Below are positions 35,822-45,064 of a stretch of DNA of 64,000 nucleotides, one piece after another. The position numbers and the translations under genes are program-made. The DNA comes from Aureimonas flava (GTDB taxonomy: Bacteria; Pseudomonadota; Alphaproteobacteria; Rhizobiales; Rhizobiaceae): positions 235,115-299,114 of the forward strand of contig NZ_QYRN01000007.1 in NCBI RefSeq assembly GCF_003583935.1, written 5' to 3'. Each line of letters begins with the position of its first letter. The stretch's first letter is position 1. Under the pieces are notes generated by a model. It did no database searches. It was given only the letters and a program-made list of their open reading frames with translations, and was not told where the DNA came from.

Positions 35822-37198
35822 ATGACCGTCGCGCCCCAGCCCAACGACCTGCGCCCCGTGATCGAGGCCGACCGCCGACACGTCTGGCACCACATGCTCC
35901 AGCACAAGCCGCTGGAGACCGGCGATCCGCGCATCATCGTGGAAGGCAAGGGGCTCAAGGTCTGGGACGCGGCGGGGCGCGAATACATCGACGCGCTGTC
36001 GGGCGGCGTCTGGACCGTGAACGTCGGCTACGGCCGCACCTCGATCGCCGACGCCGTCCGCGACCAGCTCGTGCGCATGAACTACTTCGCCCAGTCGGCC
36101 GGCTCGATCCCCGCCGCGCGCTTCGCCGAGAAGCTCCTGGAGAAGATGCCCGGCCTGTCGCGCGTCTACTTCAACAATTCCGGCTCGGAGGCCAACGAGA
36201 AGGTCTTCAAGATGGTGCGCCAGATCGCGCACCGGCATCACGGCGGCGGCAAGTGGAAGATCCTCTACCGCGAGCGCGACTACCACGGCACCACGATCGC
36301 CACGCTCGCCGCCGGCGGTCAGCCGGAGCGCGCGGCCATGTACGGGCCCTATCCCGACGGCTTCGTGATGGTCCCGCATTGCCTCGAATACCGCCGGCAG
36401 TGGGACGACGGGAGCTACGGCGAGCGCGCGGCCGACGCCATCGAGGAGGTCATCCTGCGCGAGGGGCCCGAGACGGTCGGTCTCCTGTGCCTGGAGCCGA
36501 TCACGGCGGGGGGCGGCGTGATCGTGCCGCCGGCGGGATACTGGGAGCGCGTGCAGGAGATCTGCGCGAGGTACGAGATCCTCCTCCATATCGACGAGGT
36601 GGTCTGCGGCCTCGGGCGCACCGGCACCTGGTTCGGCTACCAGAACTTCGGCATCCGGCCCGATTTCGTGACCATGGCCAAGGGCGTCGCCTCGGGCTAC
36701 GCCGCGATCTCCTGCACGGTGACCACGGAGGCGGTGTTCGAGCGGTTCAAGGACGGCGCCGACCCGATGGCCCACTTCCGGGACATCTCGACCTTCGGCG
36801 GCTGCGCGGGCGGGCCGGCGGCGGCGCTGGAGACCATGCGCATCATCGAGGACGAAGGGCTTCTCGACAATTGCCTGGCGATGGGCGCGCGCCTTCGCGC
36901 CAACCTCGAGGCGCTGAAGGAGAAGCACGCCGTGATCGGCGACGTGCGCGGCATGGGCCTGTTCCAGGGGGCCGAGCTCGTGAAGGACCGCGCCACGCGT
37001 GAGCCGGTGGACGAGCCGAGCATCGCCCGCGTGGTCGCCGAGACGGCGGCGCGCGGCGTGATGATCGGCGCCTCCAACCGCTCCGTGCCGGGTCTCAACA
37101 ACGTTCTCTGCCTGGCGCCCGCCCTGGTCGCGAGCGCCGCCGAGATCGACGCCATCACGGCGGCGATGGACGGCGCGCTCTCGGCCGTGTTCCCCTGA
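35822..37198 (+). CDS. tpa: Taurine:pyruvate aminotransferase
   Basis: A 458-residue class-III aminotransferase that converts taurine and pyruvate to sulfoacetaldehyde and alanine. The sequence closely follows remembered Tpa proteins: HVWHHMLQHKPLE at the N-terminus, DALSGGVWTVNVGYGR, YRERDYHGTTIA, LEPITAGGGVIVPPAGYW and HIDEVVCGLGRTGTWFGYQ. The PLP lysine is K287 in MAKGVASGYAAISC. It is downstream of tauR. No xsc (sulfoacetaldehyde acetyltransferase) gene is nearby, so the fate of sulfoacetaldehyde is probably reduction by the IsfD-like SDR at 29895-30656. Confidence 0.92.
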   Translation: MTVAPQPNDLRPVIEADRRHVWHHMLQHKPLETGDPRIIVEGKGLKVWDAAGREYIDALSGGVWTVNVGYGRTSIADAVRDQLVRMNYFAQSAGSIPAARFAEKLLEKMPGLSRVYFNNSGSEANEKVFKMVRQIAHRHHGGGKWKILYRERDYHGTTIATLAAGGQPERAAMYGPYPDGFVMVPHCLEYRRQWDDGSYGERAADAIEEVILREGPETVGLLCLEPITAGGGVIVPPAGYWERVQEICARYEILLHIDEVVCGLGRTGTWFGYQNFGIRPDFVTMAKGVASGYAAISCTVTTEAVFERFKDGADPMAHFRDISTFGGCAGGPAAALETMRIIEDEGLLDNCLAMGARLRANLEALKEKHAVIGDVRGMGLFQGAELVKDRATREPVDEPSIARVVAETAARGVMIGASNRSVPGLNNVLCLAPALVASAAEIDAITAAMDGALSAVFP

Positions 37199-37251
37199 AC
37201 AGGAAGGGTCGCGTCGCGTCGAAGCGGCGCCTTCCGCCAAGGACCCGTCGC

Positions 37252-37881
37252 TCAGGCGGGCGGGAGAGCGTGCCGTGACCGGAAGCGATCCAACTCGCGC
37301 GGCTGGGGCGCCTCGCCCGTGAAGATTTCGACGTAGCCGGGTATGCGCTGCAGGCGCGTGTCCAACGTCTCGTCCGCCTGCATCGAGATGTAGCCGATCT
37401 GGACCAGGTAGGTCGTGCGGGCCCGCACGTCCGCCGTGTCCCGGTCGACGCCGAAGCGCACGAACATCCGCGACAGCGCCTCCAGCCGCCGCTCGTCCGC
37501 CGCGCGGACCTCGGCCAGGATGCGTGTGGACTGGAGCGCCCAGCTTCGGACCGCGAACTCGAAGGGCGAATCGAACAGGCGTCGGTCCAGCCAGCAGTCG
37601 AAGACGTTCAGCATCGCCTCGGCGAGCGTGTCGGCATAGGCCTCCGACCGCCGCACCAGGCCGCCGGTGTTGGTGTCCCGCCACCGTTCGATCAGCGCCG
37701 ACAGCAGCGCCTCGCGGTCCTTGAAGTGCCAGTAGAAGCTCGTGCGCGCGATGCGCAGCCGGTTGGCCAGCAGCAGGATCTTCACCGCATCGACGCCGGA
37801 TTCCAGCAGGAGCGCGTAGGCCGCGTCCAGCCACGCCTCGCCCGAGCCGCGTGGCCCCCCCGCGTTGCCTACCTTATCCAT
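37252..37881 (-). CDS. TetR-family regulator
   Basis: A 209-residue TetR repressor. The helix-turn-helix region reads SGVDAVKILLLANRLRIARTSFYWHFKDREALLSALIERW (residues ~27-66). A divergent ligand-binding domain follows. The ATG at 37881 has an AGAGGGG ribosome site, preferred over the in-frame ATG at 37989. It is divergent from the flavin oxidoreductase gene, and the promoter of that gene (37973-38001) overlaps an 8-bp palindrome CACTAGTG, so repression of the oxidoreductase is likely. Confidence 0.9.
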   Translation of the reverse strand: MDKVGNAGGPRGSGEAWLDAAYALLLESGVDAVKILLLANRLRIARTSFYWHFKDREALLSALIERWRDTNTGGLVRRSEAYADTLAEAMLNVFDCWLDRRLFDSPFEFAVRSWALQSTRILAEVRAADERRLEALSRMFVRFGVDRDTADVRARTTYLVQIGYISMQADETLDTRLQRIPGYVEIFTGEAPQPRELDRFRSRHALPPA

Positions 37882-37972
37882 CGCCGCCCCTCTTGCCCGC
37901 CCACGCCGCGTCGCCGCGCGTCCGATGCAGGCCGCACGGCCGGCACCTCCGACGACATGAATGTCACGTCTG

Positions 37973-38001
37973 TTGACACTAGTGAACATTGCGGCTGCAA
38001 T
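37973..38001 (+). promoter_or_regulatory. Sigma-70-like promoter with overlapping palindrome
   Basis: TTGACA (37973-37978) and TGCAAT (37996-38001) are spaced by 17 bp, 30 bp before the oxidoreductase ATG. The palindrome CACTAGTG (37977-37984) overlaps the -35 box and spacer, a good place for a TetR operator. Confidence 0.55.
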
Positions 38002-38030
38002 CGGATGAAACCGGACGGGAGCCCGCGCCG

Positions 38031-40067
38031 ATGTCGAACGATCCGCTTCTCCAGCCCTACCGCCTCAAGCACCTGACGCTGCGCAACCGCATCGTCGTGA
38101 CCGCGCACGAGCCGGCCTATGCGGAGGACGGCATGCCGAAGGCGCGATACCGGGCGTATCACGCCGAACGGGCGCGCGGCGGTGCGGCGCTGACGATGAC
38201 GGCGGGCTCGGCGTCGGTGTCGAGGGACTCGCCGCCCGCGTTCAACAACATCCTCGCCTACAAGGACGAGGTGGTGCCCTGGCTGCGCGAGCTGACCGAC
38301 GCGGTGCACGAGGAGGGCGCCGCGGCGATGATCCAGATCACCCATCTCGGCCGGCGCACGCGCTGGGACAACGGAGACTGGCTGCCCGTCGTGGCGCCTT
38401 CGCACGAGCGCGAGGCGGCCCATCGCGCCTTCCCGAAGCGGATGGAGGACTGGGACGTCGCGCGCATCGTCGTGGACTACGCGGACGCCGCCGAGCGGAT
38501 GAAGGCCGGCGGCATGGACGGCATCGAGCTCGAGGCCTACGGCCACCTGATCGACCAATTCTGGTCGCCGCTGACCAACGACCTCGACGCGCCCTACGGC
38601 GGCTCGCTCGACGCGCGCATGCGCTTCGGCTTCGAGGTGCTGCGGGCGATCCGCGACCGCGTCGGGCCGGACTACATCCTCGGCGTGCGCTACACGCTGG
38701 ACGAACGGCTGCCGGGCGGCACCAATCGCGAGGAGGGACTCGACATCTCGCGCCGCCTGAAGGACAGCGGCCTCGTGGATTTCCTGAACGTCGTGGTCGG
38801 CCACATCGACACGGACGCCGGGCTCACCGACCTCATACCGATCCAGGGCATGGCGAGCGCGCCGTTTCTCGACCACGCCGCCGAGGTGCGCGCCGCGACG
38901 CGCTTTCCCGTCTTCCATGCGGCCAGGATCCCGGACGTCGCCACGGCGCGCCATGCGGTGGCGACCGGCATGGTCGACATGGTGGGCATGACGCGCGCGC
39001 ACATGACCGACCCGCACATCGTGCGAAAGATCGCCGCCGGGCGCGAGGACGACATCCGCCCCTGCGTCGGCGCCAACTACTGCCTCGACCGCATCTACCA
39101 GGGCGGCGCGGCCTTCTGTATCCACAACGCGGCGACGGGGCGCGAGCTGTCGATGCCGCAGGTGATCGCCCCGGCGGGGAAGCGCCGGAGGGTGGCCGTG
39201 GTCGGCGCGGGGCCCGGCGGGCTGGAGGCGGCTCGGGTCGCGAGCGAGCGGGGCCACGACGTCGTCGTCTTCGAGGCGGCCGACCGGCCGGGCGGCCAGA
39301 TCCGCCTTTCCGCGCGCAGCCCCCGCCGCCGCGAGATGATCGGCATCGTGGACTGGCGCATGGACCAGTGCGGGAAGCGGGGCGTCCGGTTCCACTTCAA
39401 CACCTTCGCGGAGGCGGGAACGGTGGAGGACGAGGCGCCGGACGTCGTGGTGGTGGCCACGGGCGGGCTGCCGCACACCGAAGTCCTCGCGGGCGGAAAC
39501 GAGCTCGTGGTGTCGGCCTGGGACATCCTGTCGGGCGATGCGAAGCCGGGCGCCGAGGCGTTGGTCTTCGACGACGCCGGCGACCATGTCGGCCTCCAGG
39601 CGGCGGAGGTGCTCGCGCAGGCGGGGGCCAGGGTGGAGGTGATGACGCCGGACCGCGCCTTCGCGCCCGAGGTCATGGGCATGAACCTCGTCCCCTACAT
39701 GCGCGCGCTGCAGGCAGCCGACGCGACGTTCACCGTCACCTGGCGCCTCCGGTCCGTCGAGCGCCAGGGCAACCGCCTGCTCGCCCATCTGGGCAGCGAC
39801 TACGGCGGCGCGGCGCGAACGCGGCTCGTGGACCAGGTCGTCGTCAACCACGGCACGCGGCCGCTGGACGAGCTCTACTTCGACCTGAAGCCCCGCTCGC
39901 GCAATCTCGGCGAAATCGCCCACGACGCGCTGGTCTCCGGCCGCCCGCAGCGGGTCGAGCGCAACCCGGACGGCGCCTTCCAGCTCTTGCGCATCGGCGA
40001 CGCCGTCTCGGCCCGCAACACCCACGCGGCGATCTACGACGCGCTTCGGCTGCTCAAGGACATCTGA
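38031..40067 (+). CDS. Trimethylamine-dehydrogenase-family flavin oxidoreductase, possible N-demethylase
   Basis: A 678-residue enzyme with an N-terminal old-yellow-enzyme FMN barrel (LTLRNRIVVTAHEP), an iron-sulfur motif and a C-terminal FAD/NAD(P) domain (VAVVGAGPGGLEAARVA at ~395). Members demethylate or deaminate N-methyl compounds such as trimethylamine, dimethylglycine or N-methylproline. The cluster motif has C345, C351 and C364 at the spacing of trimethylamine dehydrogenase, but the second ligand is alanine (A348), as I recall for N-methylproline-demethylase-like proteins. A TetR gene is divergent. The substrate is unassigned. A link to trimethylamine released by ergothionase is possible but only by co-occurrence. 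Confidence 0.8.
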   Translation: MSNDPLLQPYRLKHLTLRNRIVVTAHEPAYAEDGMPKARYRAYHAERARGGAALTMTAGSASVSRDSPPAFNNILAYKDEVVPWLRELTDAVHEEGAAAMIQITHLGRRTRWDNGDWLPVVAPSHEREAAHRAFPKRMEDWDVARIVVDYADAAERMKAGGMDGIELEAYGHLIDQFWSPLTNDLDAPYGGSLDARMRFGFEVLRAIRDRVGPDYILGVRYTLDERLPGGTNREEGLDISRRLKDSGLVDFLNVVVGHIDTDAGLTDLIPIQGMASAPFLDHAAEVRAATRFPVFHAARIPDVATARHAVATGMVDMVGMTRAHMTDPHIVRKIAAGREDDIRPCVGANYCLDRIYQGGAAFCIHNAATGRELSMPQVIAPAGKRRRVAVVGAGPGGLEAARVASERGHDVVVFEAADRPGGQIRLSARSPRRREMIGIVDWRMDQCGKRGVRFHFNTFAEAGTVEDEAPDVVVVATGGLPHTEVLAGGNELVVSAWDILSGDAKPGAEALVFDDAGDHVGLQAAEVLAQAGARVEVMTPDRAFAPEVMGMNLVPYMRALQAADATFTVTWRLRSVERQGNRLLAHLGSDYGGAARTRLVDQVVVNHGTRPLDELYFDLKPRSRNLGEIAHDALVSGRPQRVERNPDGAFQLLRIGDAVSARNTHAAIYDALRLLKDI

Positions 40068-40085
40068 GCCGGCCGGCGACGGCCC

Positions 40086-41069
40086 CTAGAGGACTTCCGG
40101 GTTGACCACGAATTCCGGCTTCCGGCCCTCGAGGATCGCCACCATGTCGTCCGTCATCGAGCGGAAGATGCGGGTCATGCCGCCCCGCGACGTCGCGGCG
40201 GAATGGGGCGAGGACAGGAGGCGCGGGTCGGAGAATATGCGGTGCGAGACGTCCGGCGGCGCCGGGTCGAACACATCCAGAGCGACGCCCGCCAGCCGGC
40301 CGTCGTCCAGGGCGTCCGCAAGGCAGTCGAAGCCGTCGATCACGCCGCCGCGCGCCAGGTTCACGAGATAGGCGCCCCGCTTCACGCCCTTCAGGAGTTC
40401 GGTGTTGACGATGCCGCGCGTCGCCTCGATCAGCGGACAGTGGAGCGCGATGAAGTCGGAGCGCGCGAACAGGTCCTCGAGCGTCGCGGGTTCGGCGCCG
40501 GCCGCGCGGATGGCGTCGTCGGAAAGCCCCGGGTCGAACGCCAGGATGCGGACGTTGAACGGGCGCGCCATGCTGGCGGTCATCTGGCCGATGCGTCCGA
40601 AGCCGACGATGCCGACCGTGGTCTCGTCGAGGTCCTCGTTCTGGTGGTCGTAGCGCGACTTCCAGTTGCCGGCCTTGAGCTGCTGGTCCCAGAAGCCGAC
40701 CTTTTTGCACATGGCGAGGAACAGCGCCATGGTCGCTTCCGAGACCGCGCGCGCGCCGGCGCCCGGTGTGTAGACGACGGGAATGCCGCGCGCGGTGCAG
40801 GCGTCGATGTCGATGGAATCGTAGCCGACGCCCGTCCGGCCGATGACCTTGAGGTTCGGGGCGGCGGAGAGGATACGGTCGGTGATCGCCGTGGAGCCCC
40901 GGACGACCAGGGCGACGGCGTCGGCGATCTCCGCCGAGACGACGTCCTCGGACTGACCGCTCGCGACCCTGACCGGGCCGTAGGCGGCGAGCGTGGCCGC
41001 GCAGTAGTCGTCGACGGGATTGGTGCACAGGACGGTCATGGGGGCTCTGTCGGTCATGGCGTGGGTCAT
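40086..41069 (-). CDS. D-2-hydroxyacid dehydrogenase
   Basis: A 327-residue NAD(P)-dependent D-isomer-specific 2-hydroxyacid dehydrogenase. The cofactor motif is VGIVGFGRIGQM, the catalytic arginine is in NLARGGVID, the acidic residue lies in LDVFDPAPP and the histidine is in SSPHSAA. It interconverts a 2-oxo acid and its D-2-hydroxy acid, such as glyoxylate/glycolate or a sugar acid. It lies 31 bp downstream of the HpcH/HpaI aldolase gene and is probably cotranscribed. Starts at 41057 and 41039 are also possible; no ribosome site is decisive. Confidence 0.87.
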   Translation of the reverse strand: MTHAMTDRAPMTVLCTNPVDDYCAATLAAYGPVRVASGQSEDVVSAEIADAVALVVRGSTAITDRILSAAPNLKVIGRTGVGYDSIDIDACTARGIPVVYTPGAGARAVSEATMALFLAMCKKVGFWDQQLKAGNWKSRYDHQNEDLDETTVGIVGFGRIGQMTASMARPFNVRILAFDPGLSDDAIRAAGAEPATLEDLFARSDFIALHCPLIEATRGIVNTELLKGVKRGAYLVNLARGGVIDGFDCLADALDDGRLAGVALDVFDPAPPDVSHRIFSDPRLLSSPHSAATSRGGMTRIFRSMTDDMVAILEGRKPEFVVNPEVL

Positions 41070-41100
41070 TCGTCTGGCGATCGTTTCGATGGGAGGTGCG

Positions 41101-41904
41101 TCAGCCGTTGCGGGCGGGCGCCGCGCCCCGCAGCAAGGCGGCGCGCGCCGTCGCGGCCGATGCGAGGTAGGAGTGGTCCGTGCCGGCCACGATGAACCGG
41201 GCGCCGCGGGCGATGTATTCGGCGGCCAGGTCGTGGTCGGGCACGACGCCCACGCCCATGATCTTGCCGGCGCGCTCGCAGGCCTCGGCGACCGTGGCGA
41301 CCGCGTCGCGGACGCGCTGGTGCCCGATCTGCCCCGGAATGCCCATCTCGGTGGACAGATCGGATGTTCCGACCATCAGGGCGTCGACGCCGCCCACGGC
41401 CGCGATCTCCCCCGCCGCCGCGACGCCGGCTTCCGATTCGATCATGCAGACGACGAGGATCTCGCGGTTGGCCGCCCGCTGCGCCTCGCCCAGCGGGCCG
41501 GCCTGGTAGCCGAAGAGCGCCGGCGGCCCGCCCCAGCTCCGGTGCCCGACGGGCGGGTAACGGAACGTTTCGGCCACGAGACGGGCGTCGGCGAGCGTGT
41601 CGACATGCGGGATCACGATGCCCTGGGCGCCGTTGTCGAGCGCGCGCACGCCCTGGTCGAGCGCGGTCCGGCAGACCCGGACGACCGGCGTCACGCCGGT
41701 CATCAGCGAGGCGAGGCACATCTGCGCCAAATCGTCCTGTCCGAACGCGCCGTGCTCGGCGTCGATGAACAGCCAGTCGTGGTCGGTGGCCCGTGCCAGG
41801 AGCGGCGCTGCCGCGGTGCGCAGATGGTGCAGCCCGAGACCCAGGCTCAGTCTTCCCTCGCGCATATCCTTCAGCATGCGGTTCGTGAACGGCTCACTCG
41901 GCAC
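41101..41904 (-). CDS. HpcH/HpaI-family class II aldolase
   Basis: A 267-residue metal-dependent aldolase that cleaves 4-hydroxy-2-oxo acids to pyruvate and an aldehyde. The catalytic His is H51 in DAEHGAF, the pyruvate-binding Arg is R76, and metal ligands are E156 (MIESEAG) and D182 (GTSDLS). The GTG start at 41904 has a GGGAGG ribosome site seven bases upstream. It lies 113 bp after a TRAP transporter operon and upstream of a D-2-hydroxyacid dehydrogenase. The aldehyde product could feed the aldehyde dehydrogenase at 45438-46883. The true substrate is unknown. Confidence 0.9.
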   Translation of the reverse strand: MPSEPFTNRMLKDMREGRLSLGLGLHHLRTAAAPLLARATDHDWLFIDAEHGAFGQDDLAQMCLASLMTGVTPVVRVCRTALDQGVRALDNGAQGIVIPHVDTLADARLVAETFRYPPVGHRSWGGPPALFGYQAGPLGEAQRAANREILVVCMIESEAGVAAAGEIAAVGGVDALMVGTSDLSTEMGIPGQIGHQRVRDAVATVAEACERAGKIMGVGVVPDHDLAAEYIARGARFIVAGTDHSYLASAATARAALLRGAAPARNG

Positions 41905-42017
41905 GATGTCCTCCCTGTCTTGTCCGGCGCCAGGCTACGAAATCGTCGATTATCGATCTAATATCGATTTCTGATTTCGAGATACTATTTTGATATGGTT
42001 TCGCTGATGGCGGAGCG

Positions 42018-43328
42018 TCAGCGCGCCATCAGGTCGGGCAGCCAGAGCACGAGCCTCGGGAAGCCGATCACGAGCGCCACCACCACCGCGTCCGCCACCA
42101 GGAACCAGGTCACGCCCCGGAAGATCTGCGCCGTGGAGGCCATCTTGCCGACCACGCCCTTGATGACGAAGACGTTCATCCCGATCGGCGGCGTGATCAT
42201 CCCGATCTCCAGGAGCTTGGCGACCACGACGCCGAACCACAGGCTGTTGAAGCCGGCCTCGGCCGTGATCGGCAGGAGGATCGGAAGCGTCAGGAGCATC
42301 GCGCCCATCGGCTCCAGGAACATGCCGAGCACGAGATAGATGCCGATGATGCTGAGGATCAGCACCGTCGGGTCGAGACCCATGCCGAGGATGCCTTCCG
42401 ACAGGGCTTCGCCCGCGCCCGACAGGGCGAGGAAGCGGGTCAGCATCGACGCGCCGATGGCGATGATGAAGAGCGAAGCCGAAATCTGGAGCGTCTCGAG
42501 GATCGATCTCTTCAGCGCGTCCCACGTCAGCGCCCGCTTGCCGAGCGCGATCAGGAGGGACATGAACGCGCCGACACCGCCCGCCTCGGTCGGGGTGAAC
42601 AGGCCGGCGAAGAGGCCGCCGAAGACGCCCACGATCAGCAGCAGCACCGGCCAGATCGAGACGAGGGCGCGCATGCGCTGCGACAGGGTCGATGTCTCGG
42701 TGATGCGCGGCGCGACCTGCGGCTGGAACCAGGTCCACACCACGACGGTGCCGACATAGGCGAGGGTCGTCAGCAGCCCGACCGAGACGCCTCCCAGGAA
42801 GAGGTTCGAGATCGGCACCTGCGCGATGATGCCGTAGAGGATGAAGAGGATCGAGGGCGGGATCAGCGCGCCGATCGTTCCCGCCGCGGCGACGGTGCCC
42901 GTGGCCAGGCGGATGTCGTAGCCCTGGCGCACCATCTCGGGAACCGCGATCCGGCCCATGGCGGCCGCGCAGGCCAGCGACGAGCCGGTGACGGCGGCAA
43001 AGCCCGATGCGCCGAAGATGGAGGCGACGGCGAGCCCGCCCGGCAGCCGCGAGAGCCAGAGCCTCGCCGCCTCGAACAGGCCCTTCGTGAGGCCCGCGTG
43101 GTAGCACAGGAAGCCCATCAGCAGGAACATCGGGATCGACGACAGCGGCCAGTTCGCCGCAAAGCCGTAGGGCACGACCCGAAGGATGCCCCAGGTCACG
43201 TCCCAGCCCATGATGGCCCAGATGCCGCCGATGGAAACCGCCATCAGCGAGACCCCGATCGGAACCCGCAGCGCGAGCAGCGCCAGCAGGCCGGCGAGGC
43301 CGAGATTGCCGATCTGGATGTCGCTCAT
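42018..43328 (-). CDS. dctM: TRAP transporter large permease
   Basis: A 436-residue DctM-type membrane protein with about 12 hydrophobic segments. It is the sodium-coupled channel subunit of a TRAP importer for a carboxylate or sulfonate. Family segments include GASGFAAVTGSSLACAAAMG, PPSILFILYG, FTPTEAGGVGA and the C-terminal ITPPIGMNVFVIKG. The ATG overlaps the DctQ stop by four bases (43325-43328), so the two are coupled. Confidence 0.94.
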   Translation of the reverse strand: MSDIQIGNLGLAGLLALLALRVPIGVSLMAVSIGGIWAIMGWDVTWGILRVVPYGFAANWPLSSIPMFLLMGFLCYHAGLTKGLFEAARLWLSRLPGGLAVASIFGASGFAAVTGSSLACAAAMGRIAVPEMVRQGYDIRLATGTVAAAGTIGALIPPSILFILYGIIAQVPISNLFLGGVSVGLLTTLAYVGTVVVWTWFQPQVAPRITETSTLSQRMRALVSIWPVLLLIVGVFGGLFAGLFTPTEAGGVGAFMSLLIALGKRALTWDALKRSILETLQISASLFIIAIGASMLTRFLALSGAGEALSEGILGMGLDPTVLILSIIGIYLVLGMFLEPMGAMLLTLPILLPITAEAGFNSLWFGVVVAKLLEIGMITPPIGMNVFVIKGVVGKMASTAQIFRGVTWFLVADAVVVALVIGFPRLVLWLPDLMAR

Positions 43329-43873
43329 TGCGTCTCGCCCTCGATGGCTTGGAGTTCGGCGGGGCGCGCGTCGCCGGGGCCGGGCAACCGTCCGCCGAGC
43401 AGCGCCGCGAAGCGCATCGCGAGCGCCAGCAGCATGAGCGCCGTGCCCATCGGCAGCAGGAAGTAGGAGGGCCAGACGGGGACCGCCGTGTCGCGCTCGA
43501 TGATGAAGGCACCGATCCGCCACTTCTCGACCGCGATGCTCCAGGACCCGGCGGTCAGGAAGGCGAAAACGGCGAACGAGACCACGAGCGAGACCGCCTG
43601 CGCGACGCGCTGAAGGGGCGGCGGGAGGAGGTCGGCGACCACCTCGACGCTGATATGGCCGTCCTCCGCCTCCACCATCGCGAGCGGCAGGAAGGCGACG
43701 ATCACCATGTAGTAGGCGGAGACGATGGCGATGGTCCCGGGCGGCGCGGCGCCCCAAACATACGCCAGCACCACGTCGAGGGTGATGTGGAGCATCATCA
43801 GGATCACCGCGGCGCCGGCGATCGCGCGGTACACGGCGATCAGGCGCCGCAACAGGTTGGCCAGGACGGACAT
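43325..43873 (-). CDS. dctQ: TRAP transporter small permease
   Basis: A 182-residue DctQ-type protein with four transmembrane segments. The loop MVEAEDGHISVEVVADLLPP between segments two and three is typical. It lies 51 bp after the binding-protein gene, with a strong hairpin between, and overlaps dctM by four bases. Confidence 0.9.
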   Translation of the reverse strand: MSVLANLLRRLIAVYRAIAGAAVILMMLHITLDVVLAYVWGAAPPGTIAIVSAYYMVIVAFLPLAMVEAEDGHISVEVVADLLPPPLQRVAQAVSLVVSFAVFAFLTAGSWSIAVEKWRIGAFIIERDTAVPVWPSYFLLPMGTALMLLALAMRFAALLGGRLPGPGDARPAELQAIEGETQ

Positions 43874-43900
43874 CGGTCGCCTTTCGGACGGGGGACGGGC

Positions 43901-43918
43901 GCCGGCGCGAGCGCCGGC
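43901..43918 (-). terminator. Intra-operon hairpin after dctP
   Basis: GCCGGCGC-GA-GCGCCGGC is a perfect 8-bp inverted repeat between the dctP stop and the dctQ start, without a T-tract. It probably stabilises the dctP message or causes partial termination, giving excess binding protein. Confidence 0.5.
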
Positions 43919-43924
43919 CCCAGC

Positions 43925-45064
43925 TCAGTTCGAGACGGCGGGATAGGTTTCCGGATCGATCTTCGAGAAGATCTCGTCCCAGTAGAGCTTGGCGAGCGCG
44001 TCGCGGTCGTCGCGCATCCCCGCCGTCAGGCCCTTCCACTTCTCGACCAGCGCGGGCATCCGTGCGAGCTTCGCCTCGGCGTCCTTGATGCCGTATTTCT
44101 CGGTGTATTGCGCCGCGATGGTCGCCATGTCCGCCTTCACGAACTCCGAGGTCTTCGCCGTCACCTCGGGCGCGGCATCCATCACCTCGATGCCCTTGCC
44201 TGGAGCGGCCGCCAGATTGTCGGCGCTGTCCTTCGAGGTCTTCCAGACGAAGTCGGCCTGCGCCTCGGCCGCGGCATGGAGCACCGCCGTCTTCTGCTTC
44301 GTGTCGAGCCCCTCCCACGTTCCGCGGTTCATGTTCACGGTGTTGAGGCCCGCGTAGACGCCGCCCGGCGCGCCGACGGTGATCCCGCGCACGACGTCGA
44401 AGAGGCCGCCGGCCGTCAGTTCGGCGGCCGAGGCGATCGTGCAGTCGACGACCTTCTGCGAAAGCGCCTCGTACATCTCGTTGCCGGGCATCGAGACCGG
44501 CGTCGCGCCGAACGTCTCGGCCCACCGGCTGTAGTTGCCCGAACCCGCGCGCAGCTTCGTGCCGGACAGGTCGGCGAGCGTCGACAGCGGCGAGGTGCAC
44601 AGGAGCAGGTAGTCGCCGCTCGCCGCACTGCCGAGGTAGACCTGGTTCTGGGCGGCGTAGCCGCGACCGCAGTCGGTGCAGCCCATGATGTATTCCGTGA
44701 TCGCGCCGGCCATGGCCGCGCCCGGATAATCCGCCGGGGTGCCGGCCGAGACCAGCATGGCCGTCTCGGCGACCATGTTCACCTCGGCGAACTCCTTGGC
44801 GTAGTAGGGCGTGATCACATAGCCGACGTCGGCGATGCCGTCGGTGACGCCGGGCGGGATCTCGGACAGGCTGAGGAGCGACATCGGAAACACGCGCGTC
44901 TTCAGCCCGGTCGCATCCGTGACGCGGGTCGCGAAGTTGTCGAGCGCGAAGTATTCTGGTCCGCCCTCGGCCTTGCCCACCGCGACCTTCAGGGTCTGCG
45001 CACCGACCGGACCTGCCAGCAGCGAAGCTGCGGCCGCAGCCGCGTAAACGGATTGTCTCAGCAA
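43925..45064 (-). CDS. dctP: TRAP transporter substrate-binding protein (TTG start)
   Basis: A 379-residue DctP-type periplasmic protein. The TTG at 45064 is preferred because GGAGGAGG stands five bases before it and the product starts with a clean signal peptide (LLRQSVYAAAAAASLLAGPVGAQ). An ATG at 45103 would place that ribosome site inside the gene. The family segments VTDGIADVGYVITPYYA and SGTKLRAGSGNYSRWAETFGATPVSM (with the ligand-binding arginine) are present. Two cysteines in MGCTDCGRG may form a disulfide. The ligand is unknown; the neighbouring dehydrogenases and aldolase suggest a hydroxy- or keto-acid. Confidence 0.88.
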   Translation of the reverse strand: MLRQSVYAAAAAASLLAGPVGAQTLKVAVGKAEGGPEYFALDNFATRVTDATGLKTRVFPMSLLSLSEIPPGVTDGIADVGYVITPYYAKEFAEVNMVAETAMLVSAGTPADYPGAAMAGAITEYIMGCTDCGRGYAAQNQVYLGSAASGDYLLLCTSPLSTLADLSGTKLRAGSGNYSRWAETFGATPVSMPGNEMYEALSQKVVDCTIASAAELTAGGLFDVVRGITVGAPGGVYAGLNTVNMNRGTWEGLDTKQKTAVLHAAAEAQADFVWKTSKDSADNLAAAPGKGIEVMDAAPEVTAKTSEFVKADMATIAAQYTEKYGIKDAEAKLARMPALVEKWKGLTAGMRDDRDALAKLYWDEIFSKIDPETYPAVSN

